Shown here: piece by piece, positions 8,793-16,807 of the stretch | Layout: each line of letters begins with the position of its first letter | Numbering within the stretch: the first letter of the stretch is position 1 | Assembly (NCBI RefSeq): GCF_013167955.1 | Contig: NZ_BLWF01000004.1 | Location: 354,587 to 418,586, forward strand | DNA: 64,000 nucleotides | Direction of reading: 5' to 3' | From: Thermanaeromonas sp. C210 | GTDB taxonomy: Bacteria; Bacillota; DSM-521; Neomoorellales; Neomoorellaceae | Made by a program: the position numbers and the translations under genes | Notes under the pieces: model-generated | Database searches by the model: none | Told to the model about the DNA's origin: nothing | What the model saw: only the letters and a program-made list of their open reading frames with translations

Positions 8793-8818
8793 AAGGGAAG
8801 CATATAGGAGCTTCCCTT
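8793..8818. terminator. Hairpin downstream of the nitrilase-family gene
   Basis: AAGGGAAGC and GCTTCCCTT make a perfect 9-bp stem with an 8-base loop, 48 bp past the stop codon of the amidase gene. There is no good T-run on either side, so it may stabilise the mRNA end rather than terminate. Confidence 0.45.
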
Positions 8819-8865
8819 ATAAGAATAATCTCTGTTTTTAATACCTCTGGTGTATAACGCAATTT

Positions 8866-9768
8866 TTAATCCTTCGCCTTGTTCCCAGCTCCTTCTCTTA
8901 TGTAGCGACCGAGTTGGAAGCGAGCCCTACCGGGCCTCATCACATCGTAAACGCTGAGGTTCCTGTCTTCCAAATGGTCAAAGGACTGCAAGCTGGTCAT
9001 GCCGCCGTAAATATACTTCAGGGCATCCCTTTTCAGTGTGGCGTAGATTATCTCTTCGGCGCACCGCCCCTGGGCGAGCTTCCAGCCGTTGGGTGCTATG
9101 ATCATGCTGTGGCCGAAGTAATAATTACCGCCTGCGTCGCCCCCGACGGCGTTCACGGCAATCATATAGACGTGATTGTCATATGCCCTGGCGAAGTTGG
9201 TAGCCCACCAGTGCTCGTATGTGCGAAGCAGCGCCGAGGGGCGTACTATCACCTCTGCTCCCTTCAGGGCCAACGTGGTAGAAAGATCCGGGAAGTCGCC
9301 ATCGTAGCAGATGATTATGCCAATGGTACCCAGATCAGTCTCAAATACGTCAGCCTTATCGCCAGACGTTGTCCAACCGCCGTACTGCACCATCTCTTTT
9401 CCAAAAGGATGGGTCTTCCTATATGCACCTATAATCTTACCATCTCTTCCGATTAAGAAAGCGCTGTTATAGAGTACGCCCCTCTCCTCCCCACGCTCAT
9501 AAGTAGGCCACACGACGTAGACCCTATGTTTAGCTGCTGCTTCTTGGATCTTCTCCGTGGTCTTGCCAGGTACAAAGTCCACCAAATCCCACAGCTCTTC
9601 CTTGGACAACCCGGTCTCAAAGCCTGTCGTCGTTGTTTCTGGAAAAATAACAAGTTCGGCACCAAGGTCAACAGCTTTAGGAAGCCACACCAGGGCTTTG
9701 TCCAAGTTGGCTTCCACGTTATTACTGACGGGGGCGAGCTGGATACCTGCGGCAATAAATTCCCTCAC
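8866..9768 (-). CDS. Carbon-nitrogen hydrolase (nitrilase superfamily amidase)
   Basis: A 300-residue nitrilase-superfamily enzyme. The catalytic triad is visible: Glu in VIFPETTTTGF (about residue 44), Lys in YRKTHPFGKE (about 118) and Cys in GIIICYDGDFPD (about 153). Family members hydrolyse amides, carbamoyl groups or nitriles; the FPETTTTG and CYDGDFP variants look like an aliphatic amidase or N-carbamoyl-type enzyme. The start is GTG with AGGAGG upstream. It lies at the distal end of the permease/Mo-hydroxylase/carbamoyltransferase cluster, where a role on an amide intermediate such as malonamate or oxamate would make sense (inference). Confidence 0.85.
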   Translation of the reverse strand: MREFIAAGIQLAPVSNNVEANLDKALVWLPKAVDLGAELVIFPETTTTGFETGLSKEELWDLVDFVPGKTTEKIQEAAAKHRVYVVWPTYERGEERGVLYNSAFLIGRDGKIIGAYRKTHPFGKEMVQYGGWTTSGDKADVFETDLGTIGIIICYDGDFPDLSTTLALKGAEVIVRPSALLRTYEHWWATNFARAYDNHVYMIAVNAVGGDAGGNYYFGHSMIIAPNGWKLAQGRCAEEIIYATLKRDALKYIYGGMTSLQSFDHLEDRNLSVYDVMRPGRARFQLGRYIREGAGNKAKD

Positions 9769-10030
9769 GCCAATCCCTCCTATTTAGTTCTCAATTAGTT
9801 TTAGTTATCAATGTTACATTATTCCTAATATGCCATTCCTTCCCTCAGGCTTTGGCAATTCTCCCCCACCGATAGACTGGCACTTTCTCACCGGAGGTAG
9901 GTATACTCTGGTGGATAAAATGGCATAGACGTCTCCGGTGGCCATAAGGATTGTTCTAACTTTTTATCGAGCCTGGCTCCTATTCTAAAGGGCATTCGCT
10001 TAAGCATAGCATCAGGTGGAGGCAAACTTA

Positions 10031-10052
10031 AGGCGGGGTGAAGACCCCGCCT
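10031..10052 (-). terminator. Terminator hairpin downstream of the permease
   Basis: AGGCGGGG and CCCCGCCT form a perfect 8-bp GC-rich stem only 4 bp past the permease stop codon. On the minus strand the tail is TAAGTTT, a weak T tract. The rest of the 287-bp gap to the amidase gene holds that gene's RBS and presumably a promoter. Confidence 0.6.
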
Positions 10053-10055
10053 ATT

Positions 10056-11360
10056 TTAGTGGGTACTCCTTATCTCGGTGCTTCCTGATTGGCTATCTTT
10101 AACAGCAGGTATTTCTTCATTTAGGAAACCAAGGCTGTTAAATAAATAAGCCACCAGGCTTATAACAATGCCCACAACTGCGGCCAAGGCCATGCCTTTC
10201 AGCTCCACAGTGCCCAGCATCACCTTGGCCCCGCTAACGCCGAAAGTAAAGACTACGGCCGAAAGGACCAGGTTAAAATTCCGGGAATAATCTACCGCTT
10301 GCTCCACTAACATCCGGATACCGGCTGCCGCTATCACACCGAACAGCAAGATACATATACCACCCATAACCGGTGCAGGTATAGCCTGGATAAGCGCCGC
10401 CAGCTTACCAACTAGCGAAAGGAGTATAGCTATAATAGCTGCACCCCGGATTACCCAAACAGAATATACTCTCGTGATGGCCATTACCCCGATATTCTCT
10501 CCGTACGTAGTATTGGGAGGCGAACCAGTAAAGCCAGAAAGCATATTAGAAAGGCCATCGCCTAACAGTGATAAGTGCAAGCCGGGGTCTTTAACCAAGT
10601 CACGCTCTGTAATATTAGCTGTTACAATGAGATGCCCGATATGCTCGGCCAGGACTACCAGGGCCGCAGGGAAAACTATAGCAATAGCATTAAGGTTAAA
10701 TACGGGCGCATGGAAAGTAGGTATCTTAAACCATGGAGCATTAGCTATAATACTTACGTCTACCATTCCCCAAGCAAAAGCTAAAATGTAACCTGCAATC
10801 ACCGCGATAAGGACGGGGATGACCTGAAGAAAGCCTCGAAATATCAGAGATCCGAATACTCCTACCCCTAAAGTAAACAGGGAAACAGTTATGGCCTTAG
10901 GATCTACCTTGTCGCCCACTAAGCCAGCCATCTGGGCGGCCACGGGCGCTAGCTCCAAACCTATTACCGCCACTACCGCCCCCATAACAGGAGGTGGAAG
11001 TACCATATCTATCCACTTGGTCCCTGCCCACCGGACAATAAATGAAACAATAACGAAGAATAGGCCAAAGAATATATAACCGGACTGGGCAGCATTATAA
11101 CCGTATTTGGACATTATCAAAAAAGTAGGTGCAATAAAGGCGAAACTAGAACCTAGGTAAGCCGGTATTTTACCCTTGGTAACAAAACTATAAATCAAAG
11201 TTCCTATTCCGTTCATAAGGAGCGCAATAGCCGGATCGAGCTTGAACAAGAAGGGTACGAGGACAGTGGCACCAAACATAGCGAGCAAGTGCTGGAGAGA
11301 AAGGGGGATGGTCTCTACAATAGGCAATTTTTCCTCGATCTGGATAATGCGTCGTGCCAT
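10056..11360 (-). CDS. NCS2 nucleobase permease, uracil (UraA/PyrP) type
   Basis: A 434-residue polytopic permease (about 14 membrane segments) of the NCS2 family. The N-terminal QHLLAMFGATVLVPFLF and the signature NTTYGENIGVMAITRVYS match the uracil branch; xanthine and urate permeases carry a different motif (QNNGVI type) at that place. It would import uracil or a close analogue with protons. An AAGGAGG lies 9 bases before the ATG. A long hairpin separates it from the molybdenum hydroxylase genes upstream, so it may have its own promoter inside the cluster. The substrate clue matters for reading the whole cluster. Confidence 0.85.
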   Translation of the reverse strand: MARRIIQIEEKLPIVETIPLSLQHLLAMFGATVLVPFLFKLDPAIALLMNGIGTLIYSFVTKGKIPAYLGSSFAFIAPTFLIMSKYGYNAAQSGYIFFGLFFVIVSFIVRWAGTKWIDMVLPPPVMGAVVAVIGLELAPVAAQMAGLVGDKVDPKAITVSLFTLGVGVFGSLIFRGFLQVIPVLIAVIAGYILAFAWGMVDVSIIANAPWFKIPTFHAPVFNLNAIAIVFPAALVVLAEHIGHLIVTANITERDLVKDPGLHLSLLGDGLSNMLSGFTGSPPNTTYGENIGVMAITRVYSVWVIRGAAIIAILLSLVGKLAALIQAIPAPVMGGICILLFGVIAAAGIRMLVEQAVDYSRNFNLVLSAVVFTFGVSGAKVMLGTVELKGMALAAVVGIVISLVAYLFNSLGFLNEEIPAVKDSQSGSTEIRSTH

Positions 11361-11483
11361 CCTTCAATTCCTCCTTGCGTTTTATTCTTTTTTTAAATTG
11401 TGGAGGTAAACACAGTTTCTAAAAGGTTGTCTCCCCCCCTTTTTGTCCCCCCTTACTCACTGGTAAGATTCTAGATTAATCAA

Positions 11484-11526
11484 GGAACACGGTGGGAGTT
11501 AAAAGTTTCCCAACCCACCGTGTTCC
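11484..11526. terminator. 13-bp hairpin between Mo-hydroxylase operon and permease
   Basis: GGAACACGGTGGG and CCCACCGTGTTCC form a perfect 13-bp stem around a 17-base loop, starting 8 bp after the stop codon of the large subunit. The T tract is poor (TTGATTAAT), so termination may be partial. The sequence on to 11360 holds only the permease leader. Confidence 0.65.
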
Positions 11527-11533
11527 CCAATGA

Positions 11534-13888
11534 TTACTGGTTCTCCTTTTCTTGCCAGGCAAGATAAACCTTCTCAGCAGTTAAAGGCCCCTCTAGCATC
11601 TCGAGCCCAATGGCACTGGCCAGGGCATTGGCTACGGCTGGTGCAACAGAGATCATGGGGTGCTCCGCCACGCCTCTCGCCCCGTAGGGGCCATCAAGTT
11701 GAGGAGTCTCCACAAAGTACGCTTCCATTCTGTGCGGCAAATCCTTAACAGTAGGTATCTTATAGTCCACCAGGTTCCTTGTTAGAAGCCCACCCTGTTC
11801 ATCATAGATTAGATGTTCGGAAAAGACGGTCCCTAATCCCTGGACAATACCGCCAATGACCTGCCCCCTTACCAGGGTTTCATTCAAGACTTTCCCAACA
11901 TCAAAGGCAGAGACTACTTTAAGCACCTCAATATCGCCAGTGTTGATGTCCACTTCAATTTCTACCGCATGGGCGCCGTAGGTCCAATCCAGTGCAGGTA
12001 GACCCTGTCCGGTCTCCGGGTCGAGAAAAGTTAGCCCCTGGGCTATATATTTGCCTCTCCCGATAAGGGGGCCACCCACGGCGTTCCCGTTCTCATACGT
12101 GTAACCGATGGCTAGTTGACGGTAAGTCAGTCGCTTTTCCGGGTGGTGTCTTAAGAATATTTCTTCCTGGCCGAACTCTAGCTCGTCCTCGCTACAGCGT
12201 AATATAGAAGCTCCCAGGCTCCGCATTTGGGCCAGTAGATCATCGCAAGCCCGGATAAGGGCATTCCCAGCCATAACGGTCAGCCGGCTGGCCACCGTCT
12301 GCCAGTCATAGGGCGCTGTCTCTGTGCTAGTTTCCCAGACCATATGGACTTTCTCCAAGGAAAGATGCAACCGTTCCGCTACAATCTGGGCCAAAGTAGT
12401 GTAAGTGCCCTGCCCGTAGTCAATGCCGCCTACTAGGACGTGTACCGAACCATCTTCGTTCATCTTTACTATGGCAGAAGAAGCTGTCGATGGAGGCATG
12501 GCCGGCGCTTTATGCAATACCGCTACACCTATACCCCGGTATTTGCCTGTCTCCTTTTCCTTAAGTTTTTCTTCTTCTGATTTAACCAGCGGCCAACCTA
12601 TTTTTTCCGCCACCAAGCCTAGGCACTTATCCACCCGGCCTGTATTTTCGTGAATTTTCTCTCCGGTGATAGTCACTGAACCTGGCTTAAGCAAATTTTT
12701 CATACGGAATTCAACAGGATCCATACCCAGTTCCTTAGCAATGAGATCCCGCTGGCGTTCTATCGCCCATAAAAACTCAGCATGCCCGAAGCCTCGATAA
12801 GCCGTACCGAAGACGTGGTTAGTATAGATGGTGTAGGAATCTATCTTCACGTTCTCCACTTCATAAGGCCCTACACCTGAGTATCCAGCTGCCCGCCCGA
12901 TGTTTACGCCATAATCAGCGTAGGCTCCAGCATCCCACAGGTATTCGATCTCCTCCGCTATAATCCGGCCATCTTTAGTAACACCCGTCTTTATCCTCGC
13001 TACCAGACCCTGGCGGCAGGGTAGCGAAGAGCACTCTTCCTCCCTAGTGGCCGTGAGCTTAACAGGCCGGCCGCCGGTTGCTTTAGAAAGGCAAGCCACC
13101 AAGGCCTCTAAATGAATCCCCGCCTTCCCTCCGAAACCGCCACCTACATAAGGCACAATAACTTCAATTTTATTCCGGGGAATACCCAAAGCTATACTCA
13201 TCAAGTCCCGCACAGCGAAAGGGGACTGGGCGCTGGTCCACACCTTTATGCGATCCCCTGCCGACCACTTGGCTATGGTTACATGGGTCTCTAAGGGAAC
13301 ATGGAAGACCTGGGGTTGGCAAAATTTGTTTTCCACTATCAAATCTGACTTGGCAAATCCTGCCTCAATATCTCCTTTACGAACTTTAAAATGATTGGCT
13401 ATATTAGTTCCCGGCTTAGGAAAATAAACGCCTTTAATCCAAGAATAGGTCCCCAAGTCTTCATGGACTAAAGGAGCACCCTCTTTTATGGCTTCCTCTA
13501 CATCTAATACAGCAGGTAAGGGCTCATACTCTACTTCAATAAGGTCTACCGCTTCTTGGGCCGTATCTAAGTCCACCGCAGCCACCGCCGCTACCGGTTC
13601 GCCAAAATAACGCACCTTGCCCACAGCCAGGACAGGGCGATCGATCATATAAAGCCCTAATTTGTAGGGAACGTCCTGACCGGTAAGGACCGCTTTCACG
13701 CCAGGTAGAGCTTGGGCTTTACTAGTATCTATACGTTTAATGCGCGCGTGGGCATAGGGGCTGGTCTTTAGCTTGGCATAGAGCATCCCTTGGATCTTGA
13801 GATCATGCACATAAAGGGCTTCTCCCGTTACCTTTTCTACTCCGTCGATCCTAGGGACCCCAGCTCCAATTAAGCTTTGGCAGGTCAT
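11534..13888 (-). CDS. Molybdenum hydroxylase large subunit (xanthine dehydrogenase family)
   Basis: A 784-residue molybdopterin-binding subunit of the xanthine dehydrogenase/CO dehydrogenase family. It hydroxylates an N-heterocycle with water at the Mo site. Recognisable parts: the aldehyde-oxidase N-domain (about 1-150), the cofactor loop VGGGFGGKAG (about 250), TAYRGFGHAEF (about 360, where the family has RGFGxPQ), and near the C-terminus GARGVAEHPMISVAPAVANA with the catalytic Glu. It overlaps the 2Fe-2S subunit by 4 bp (ATGA). The substrate could be a purine, a pyrimidine such as uracil, or nicotinate; the uracil-type permease next to it favours a pyrimidine (inference). Confidence 0.9.
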   Translation of the reverse strand: MTCQSLIGAGVPRIDGVEKVTGEALYVHDLKIQGMLYAKLKTSPYAHARIKRIDTSKAQALPGVKAVLTGQDVPYKLGLYMIDRPVLAVGKVRYFGEPVAAVAAVDLDTAQEAVDLIEVEYEPLPAVLDVEEAIKEGAPLVHEDLGTYSWIKGVYFPKPGTNIANHFKVRKGDIEAGFAKSDLIVENKFCQPQVFHVPLETHVTIAKWSAGDRIKVWTSAQSPFAVRDLMSIALGIPRNKIEVIVPYVGGGFGGKAGIHLEALVACLSKATGGRPVKLTATREEECSSLPCRQGLVARIKTGVTKDGRIIAEEIEYLWDAGAYADYGVNIGRAAGYSGVGPYEVENVKIDSYTIYTNHVFGTAYRGFGHAEFLWAIERQRDLIAKELGMDPVEFRMKNLLKPGSVTITGEKIHENTGRVDKCLGLVAEKIGWPLVKSEEEKLKEKETGKYRGIGVAVLHKAPAMPPSTASSAIVKMNEDGSVHVLVGGIDYGQGTYTTLAQIVAERLHLSLEKVHMVWETSTETAPYDWQTVASRLTVMAGNALIRACDDLLAQMRSLGASILRCSEDELEFGQEEIFLRHHPEKRLTYRQLAIGYTYENGNAVGGPLIGRGKYIAQGLTFLDPETGQGLPALDWTYGAHAVEIEVDINTGDIEVLKVVSAFDVGKVLNETLVRGQVIGGIVQGLGTVFSEHLIYDEQGGLLTRNLVDYKIPTVKDLPHRMEAYFVETPQLDGPYGARGVAEHPMISVAPAVANALASAIGLEMLEGPLTAEKVYLAWQEKENQ

Positions 13889-14358
13889 TTTCTCGCCTCC
13901 CTTGCGGCAGCAGCTTTAATGGCTTCTACAATGGGTACATATCCAGTACACCGGCATAAATTTCCTTCAATAGCTTCTTTGATCTCTTCCTCTGTAGGAT
14001 TAGGGTTGCGGTTGAGGAGCGCCCTTGCGGCCATAATCATGCCCGGTGTACAAAAACCGCACTGTAAAGCGTTATGCTCAATAAAGGCCTTTTGCAACTC
14101 AGAAAGTTGACCGTCCTTAGCTTCGCCCTCGATGGTATATACTTCGGCTCCATCGGCTTCTACAGCCAGCACCAGGCAGGAATTTACTGCTTTCCCGTTA
14201 AAAATTACTGTACAGGCACCGCACTCCCCGGCGCCGCATCCCTCTTTTGTCCCCGTTAAATTTAACCCTTCGCGTAGGAGCCATAAAAGAGTCTTGTCAG
14301 GTTCCACCCCTACAGTAACTTCTTCCCCATTAACTTTAAGCGTAATAAGTCTCTTCAT
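13885..14358 (-). CDS. Molybdenum hydroxylase [2Fe-2S] subunit
   Basis: A 157-residue small subunit with two [2Fe-2S] domains. The plant-type cluster uses CGAGECGACTV (about residues 41-51) with the later Cys in NSCLVL. The second, all-helical cluster uses CGFCTPGM (about 99) and CRCTGY (about 134). It passes electrons from the Mo site to the FAD subunit. AGGAGG lies about 10 bases before the ATG, within the end of the FAD gene, and the coding regions overlap by 4 bp at both ends, so the three subunits are translationally coupled. Confidence 0.93.
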   Translation of the reverse strand: MKRLITLKVNGEEVTVGVEPDKTLLWLLREGLNLTGTKEGCGAGECGACTVIFNGKAVNSCLVLAVEADGAEVYTIEGEAKDGQLSELQKAFIEHNALQCGFCTPGMIMAARALLNRNPNPTEEEIKEAIEGNLCRCTGYVPIVEAIKAAAAREARK

Positions 14359-15215
14359 AAACTTAAAACCTCCTCGCTGAGCATCGCCAGCGCCTGGCGC
14401 AGCAAATACCTGGCCATGGCCAGCCGGTATTCCCTGGAAGCCCTCTGGTCACTAATGGGATCCACTTGCGCCATGACCTGCTCAATGATGGCCTGGGCTT
14501 TTTCTTCCTGTTGCAAATCTTCCCGACGGTAAATATCTAAGCCCCGGGCCAATACCGGCGTAGGAGCCATGGCTCCAAGGGCTAAACGCAAGTCACCCTC
14601 CTGGCTCAAAAAACCAGCTACCCCTACTTGTGCCAGGTCATGGCCTTTGATACGGGATTTTTTAAGATAAATACCTTTCCCTTTAACAGGAGGTATTTCC
14701 ACCCTCACCACCAGCTCGTCCGGTTTTAAGGCATTCTGTTTAACACCGGTAAAGAATTGGTCTACCGGTATCTCCCGCCATCCTGCTTGAGATGCAACGA
14801 CCACCCGAGCTCTCAGGACTAGGCTTGCCGGAGCCATATCAGCAGCCGGAGAAGCGTTACAGAGATTGCCCACTAAGGTCGCCCGGTTACGTATTAACGT
14901 GTTGGCTAGGGTTTTACCCGCCTGTGCCAAGACAGGATAATGATTTACTACAGGCTTAGCCTCCAAAAGTTGATTGATAGTTACTGCCCCGCCAATGATT
15001 AGCCCCCTTGCAGGGGTGTAGCTTAACTCTTGCATCTCCGGAATCTTCTTAATATCTATCAAATACTTGACCTGCAAGACCTTATCCCTTAAATTCACAA
15101 TGATATCTGTACCACCAGCGATTATCCTGGCCTCATTCCCGTACTTATACTTAAGCTCAATAGCCTCTTCCAGGCTGGTAGGCCCAAAATATTCTATCCC
15201 GGCCAATTTTCGCAC
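14355..15215 (-). CDS. Molybdenum hydroxylase FAD-binding subunit
   Basis: A 286-residue CoxM/CutM-type flavoprotein. The FAD pyrophosphate loop AGGTDIIVNL (about 34-43) and the second motif TLVGNLCNASPAADMAPA (about 112-130) are clear. It delivers electrons to NAD or another acceptor. First gene of the three-gene operon (FAD, 2Fe-2S, Mo). The start is taken as GTG (MRKLAGIEYFGP); its RBS is poor. The 576-bp gap upstream holds two terminators and a gene relic (separate entries), and I see no purine riboswitch in it. Confidence 0.9.
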   Translation of the reverse strand: MRKLAGIEYFGPTSLEEAIELKYKYGNEARIIAGGTDIIVNLRDKVLQVKYLIDIKKIPEMQELSYTPARGLIIGGAVTINQLLEAKPVVNHYPVLAQAGKTLANTLIRNRATLVGNLCNASPAADMAPASLVLRARVVVASQAGWREIPVDQFFTGVKQNALKPDELVVRVEIPPVKGKGIYLKKSRIKGHDLAQVGVAGFLSQEGDLRLALGAMAPTPVLARGLDIYRREDLQQEEKAQAIIEQVMAQVDPISDQRASREYRLAMARYLLRQALAMLSEEVLSL

Positions 15216-15334
15216 CCCCTGTCTATCAAGGCCAGTTGCTCAAATTGTTATTTCTTCTTTAGGTGCAAGACAACCTTCATAATAATCAACAAAAATGCTA
15301 ATCGTAGAACTAGATATTTTCACCAACAGTAGGT

Positions 15335-15375
15335 AAAAAGAAAAAAGCCCCCTATAGTTTTAAAAATGGGGGGCT
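15335..15375 (-). terminator. Strong intrinsic terminator upstream of the Mo-hydroxylase operon
   Basis: On the minus strand AGCCCCC and GGGGGCT pair around a 16-base loop and are followed by TTTTTTCTTTTT. It lies between the gene relic at 15508-15670 and the FAD subunit gene, and insulates the Mo-hydroxylase operon from upstream transcription. Confidence 0.8.
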
Positions 15376-15507
15376 TGTGGGCCCTGAACAAAAGGAAAGA
15401 ACGAAGTCAAAAGTTAAGTGCTACTTAATAGAACCCGCTCCCTATTTTCTCGACTTCTCCTCCGCTTCTACTCCGTTTTTGCCCTCAATTTCACAATTAA
15501 GTATGAT

Positions 15508-15670
15508 TTAAATGCGACACCACATGAGCCAAAACCCGGAGATTACTTCTGACCGGTAAATGCCGCTGTGTCGGGTACTATACTTTTATCTCCTAAACGA
15601 TAAAACTCTGCCTGTTGCCGGCCGGGTCAATAAGCCAATACTCTCTGACACCAGCAGCTTCGCCCCCCAT
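15508..15670 (-). pseudogene. Relic of a Uma2-family (DUF820) endonuclease C-terminus
   Basis: In one minus-strand frame, AGVREYWLIDPAGNR followed by a stop at 15593 matches the conserved xGVxEYWIVDP region of Uma2-family restriction-endonuclease-fold proteins. In the next frame, SGIYRSEVISGF resembles the end of the same family (SEvfpGf). The rest of the gene is absent and the two pieces are out of frame, so this is a decayed remnant. It lies between two terminators. The rest of the 576-bp gap shows nothing else. Confidence 0.5.
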
Positions 15671-15692
15671 ACTTTTCTCCCTTCCCCCAAAT

Positions 15693-15725
15693 AAAAAGCC
15701 CCCTCTCTATGTACGACAGGGGGCT
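15693..15725 (-). terminator. Intrinsic terminator downstream of the cyclase-family gene
   Basis: AGCCCCCT and AGGGGGCT pair perfectly around a 13-base loop and are followed on the minus strand by TTTTTATT. It lies 67 bp after the stop codon of the gene at 15792, so that gene ends a transcription unit. Confidence 0.8.
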
Positions 15726-15791
15726 GCACCTTTTCTATCTAAGGAGGGGGTCTTTTAACACGAAGAGTTAGTATGAGGGGTTACTCTCATT

Positions 15792-16577
15792 TTACTTCTC
15801 GTCAAAGGCTACAATCCGGCAGATAGAGGACTCGCCACCCACAAACCTCCAGGGGAAACAGCCAATGATGACTCTCTTATTCAAAATCTGGTCGATGTCT
15901 CCCCCTACATTTTCGGCATGGATTATATCATAGGGGAAAAGGGCGATATGCATGACTTGGTAATCTTCCGGCGGGAAGAAGTCGTCCAAGCCCTTGCCGT
16001 ATTTCTCCCGCAGGTATTTGTCCGCTTCCCGGGCCTGCACAGGCATCCACTCGCGGATTTTGGTGTTCATAGGATGGTCGGCCGAGCCGCAATCCACCCC
16101 CAGCCACTTGATTTTCATCTTTAAACACCACTCGGCAAACTCCCGCGTAGGACCCGGGTGCTTGATCATATAGCGCACTTCATCGGCTTCCGGCTGGTCC
16201 CAGGCATAATGGTGGTATCCTGTATGGATGATCAAGATATCCCCTTCTCGTACTTCCACCCGGTCCATGATATCCTTAGAAGTATAGATCCCGTAGTCCT
16301 CGGCTATGTCGCTCAAATCTACCACTACCCCCGGCCCTACCAGGAAATCTAAAGGTAGGCTGGCGATGTCCTTGCCGTGGGTGCAGAAATGCAACGGCCC
16401 ATCCAGATGAGTACCCACATGGTTGGAAGTGGTAATGAGCTGTCCGTTGGCCCCATTAGGGGCTAACCGCTTGAAAAACTTGATCTGCAGTGGTTCATAA
16501 GTTGGCCAAGGCGGAGTAAGATGGCTCAAAGGCTGGGTTAGATCATACATCTTTACCTTGTCCCAGAAGGAAAGCAT
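15792..16577 (-). CDS. Cyclase-family metal-dependent hydrolase (arylformamidase/isatin hydrolase-like)
   Basis: A 261-residue member of the PF04199 cyclase family. The metal-binding signature HVGTHLDGPLHF (HxGTHxDxPxHF) is complete at about residue 53. Known relatives open amide or ring C-N bonds: N-formylkynurenine formamidase and isatin hydrolase. A good AAGGAGGG lies ahead of the ATG. It lies just downstream of the AllG gene and within the nucleobase cluster, so opening a cyclic ureide such as barbiturate is a reasonable guess, since the usual barbiturase family is not present here. The substrate is inferred only from context. Confidence 0.82.
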   Translation of the reverse strand: MLSFWDKVKMYDLTQPLSHLTPPWPTYEPLQIKFFKRLAPNGANGQLITTSNHVGTHLDGPLHFCTHGKDIASLPLDFLVGPGVVVDLSDIAEDYGIYTSKDIMDRVEVREGDILIIHTGYHHYAWDQPEADEVRYMIKHPGPTREFAEWCLKMKIKWLGVDCGSADHPMNTKIREWMPVQAREADKYLREKYGKGLDDFFPPEDYQVMHIALFPYDIIHAENVGGDIDQILNKRVIIGCFPWRFVGGESSICRIVAFDEK

Positions 16578-16807
16578 AAGGTTAACCCTCCTTAGGATGT
16601 TTATTTAACGTAGTCCCTACAAGAGCCTTATAGCTTTTGCTAAAGCCTCCGGCCCCCATAGTAACCAAAAGCAAACCTCAAGAGAAACTCTCCCTCCAAA
16701 GCGTTGGGGTCCCTCTACAATAACCGAAATTAGTTTAAGCATACAGGCCTTTCTTACTTCGATTCTGCTTAGGCCTTCCCCAACCACCCGAAATTTTTAA
16801 GATAGCT

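Noticed and set aside
15335-15725. A small regulatory RNA gene between the two terminators
   Set aside because: The interval is explained better by frame-shifted Uma2 protein remnants, and no promoter or conserved RNA fold was seen.
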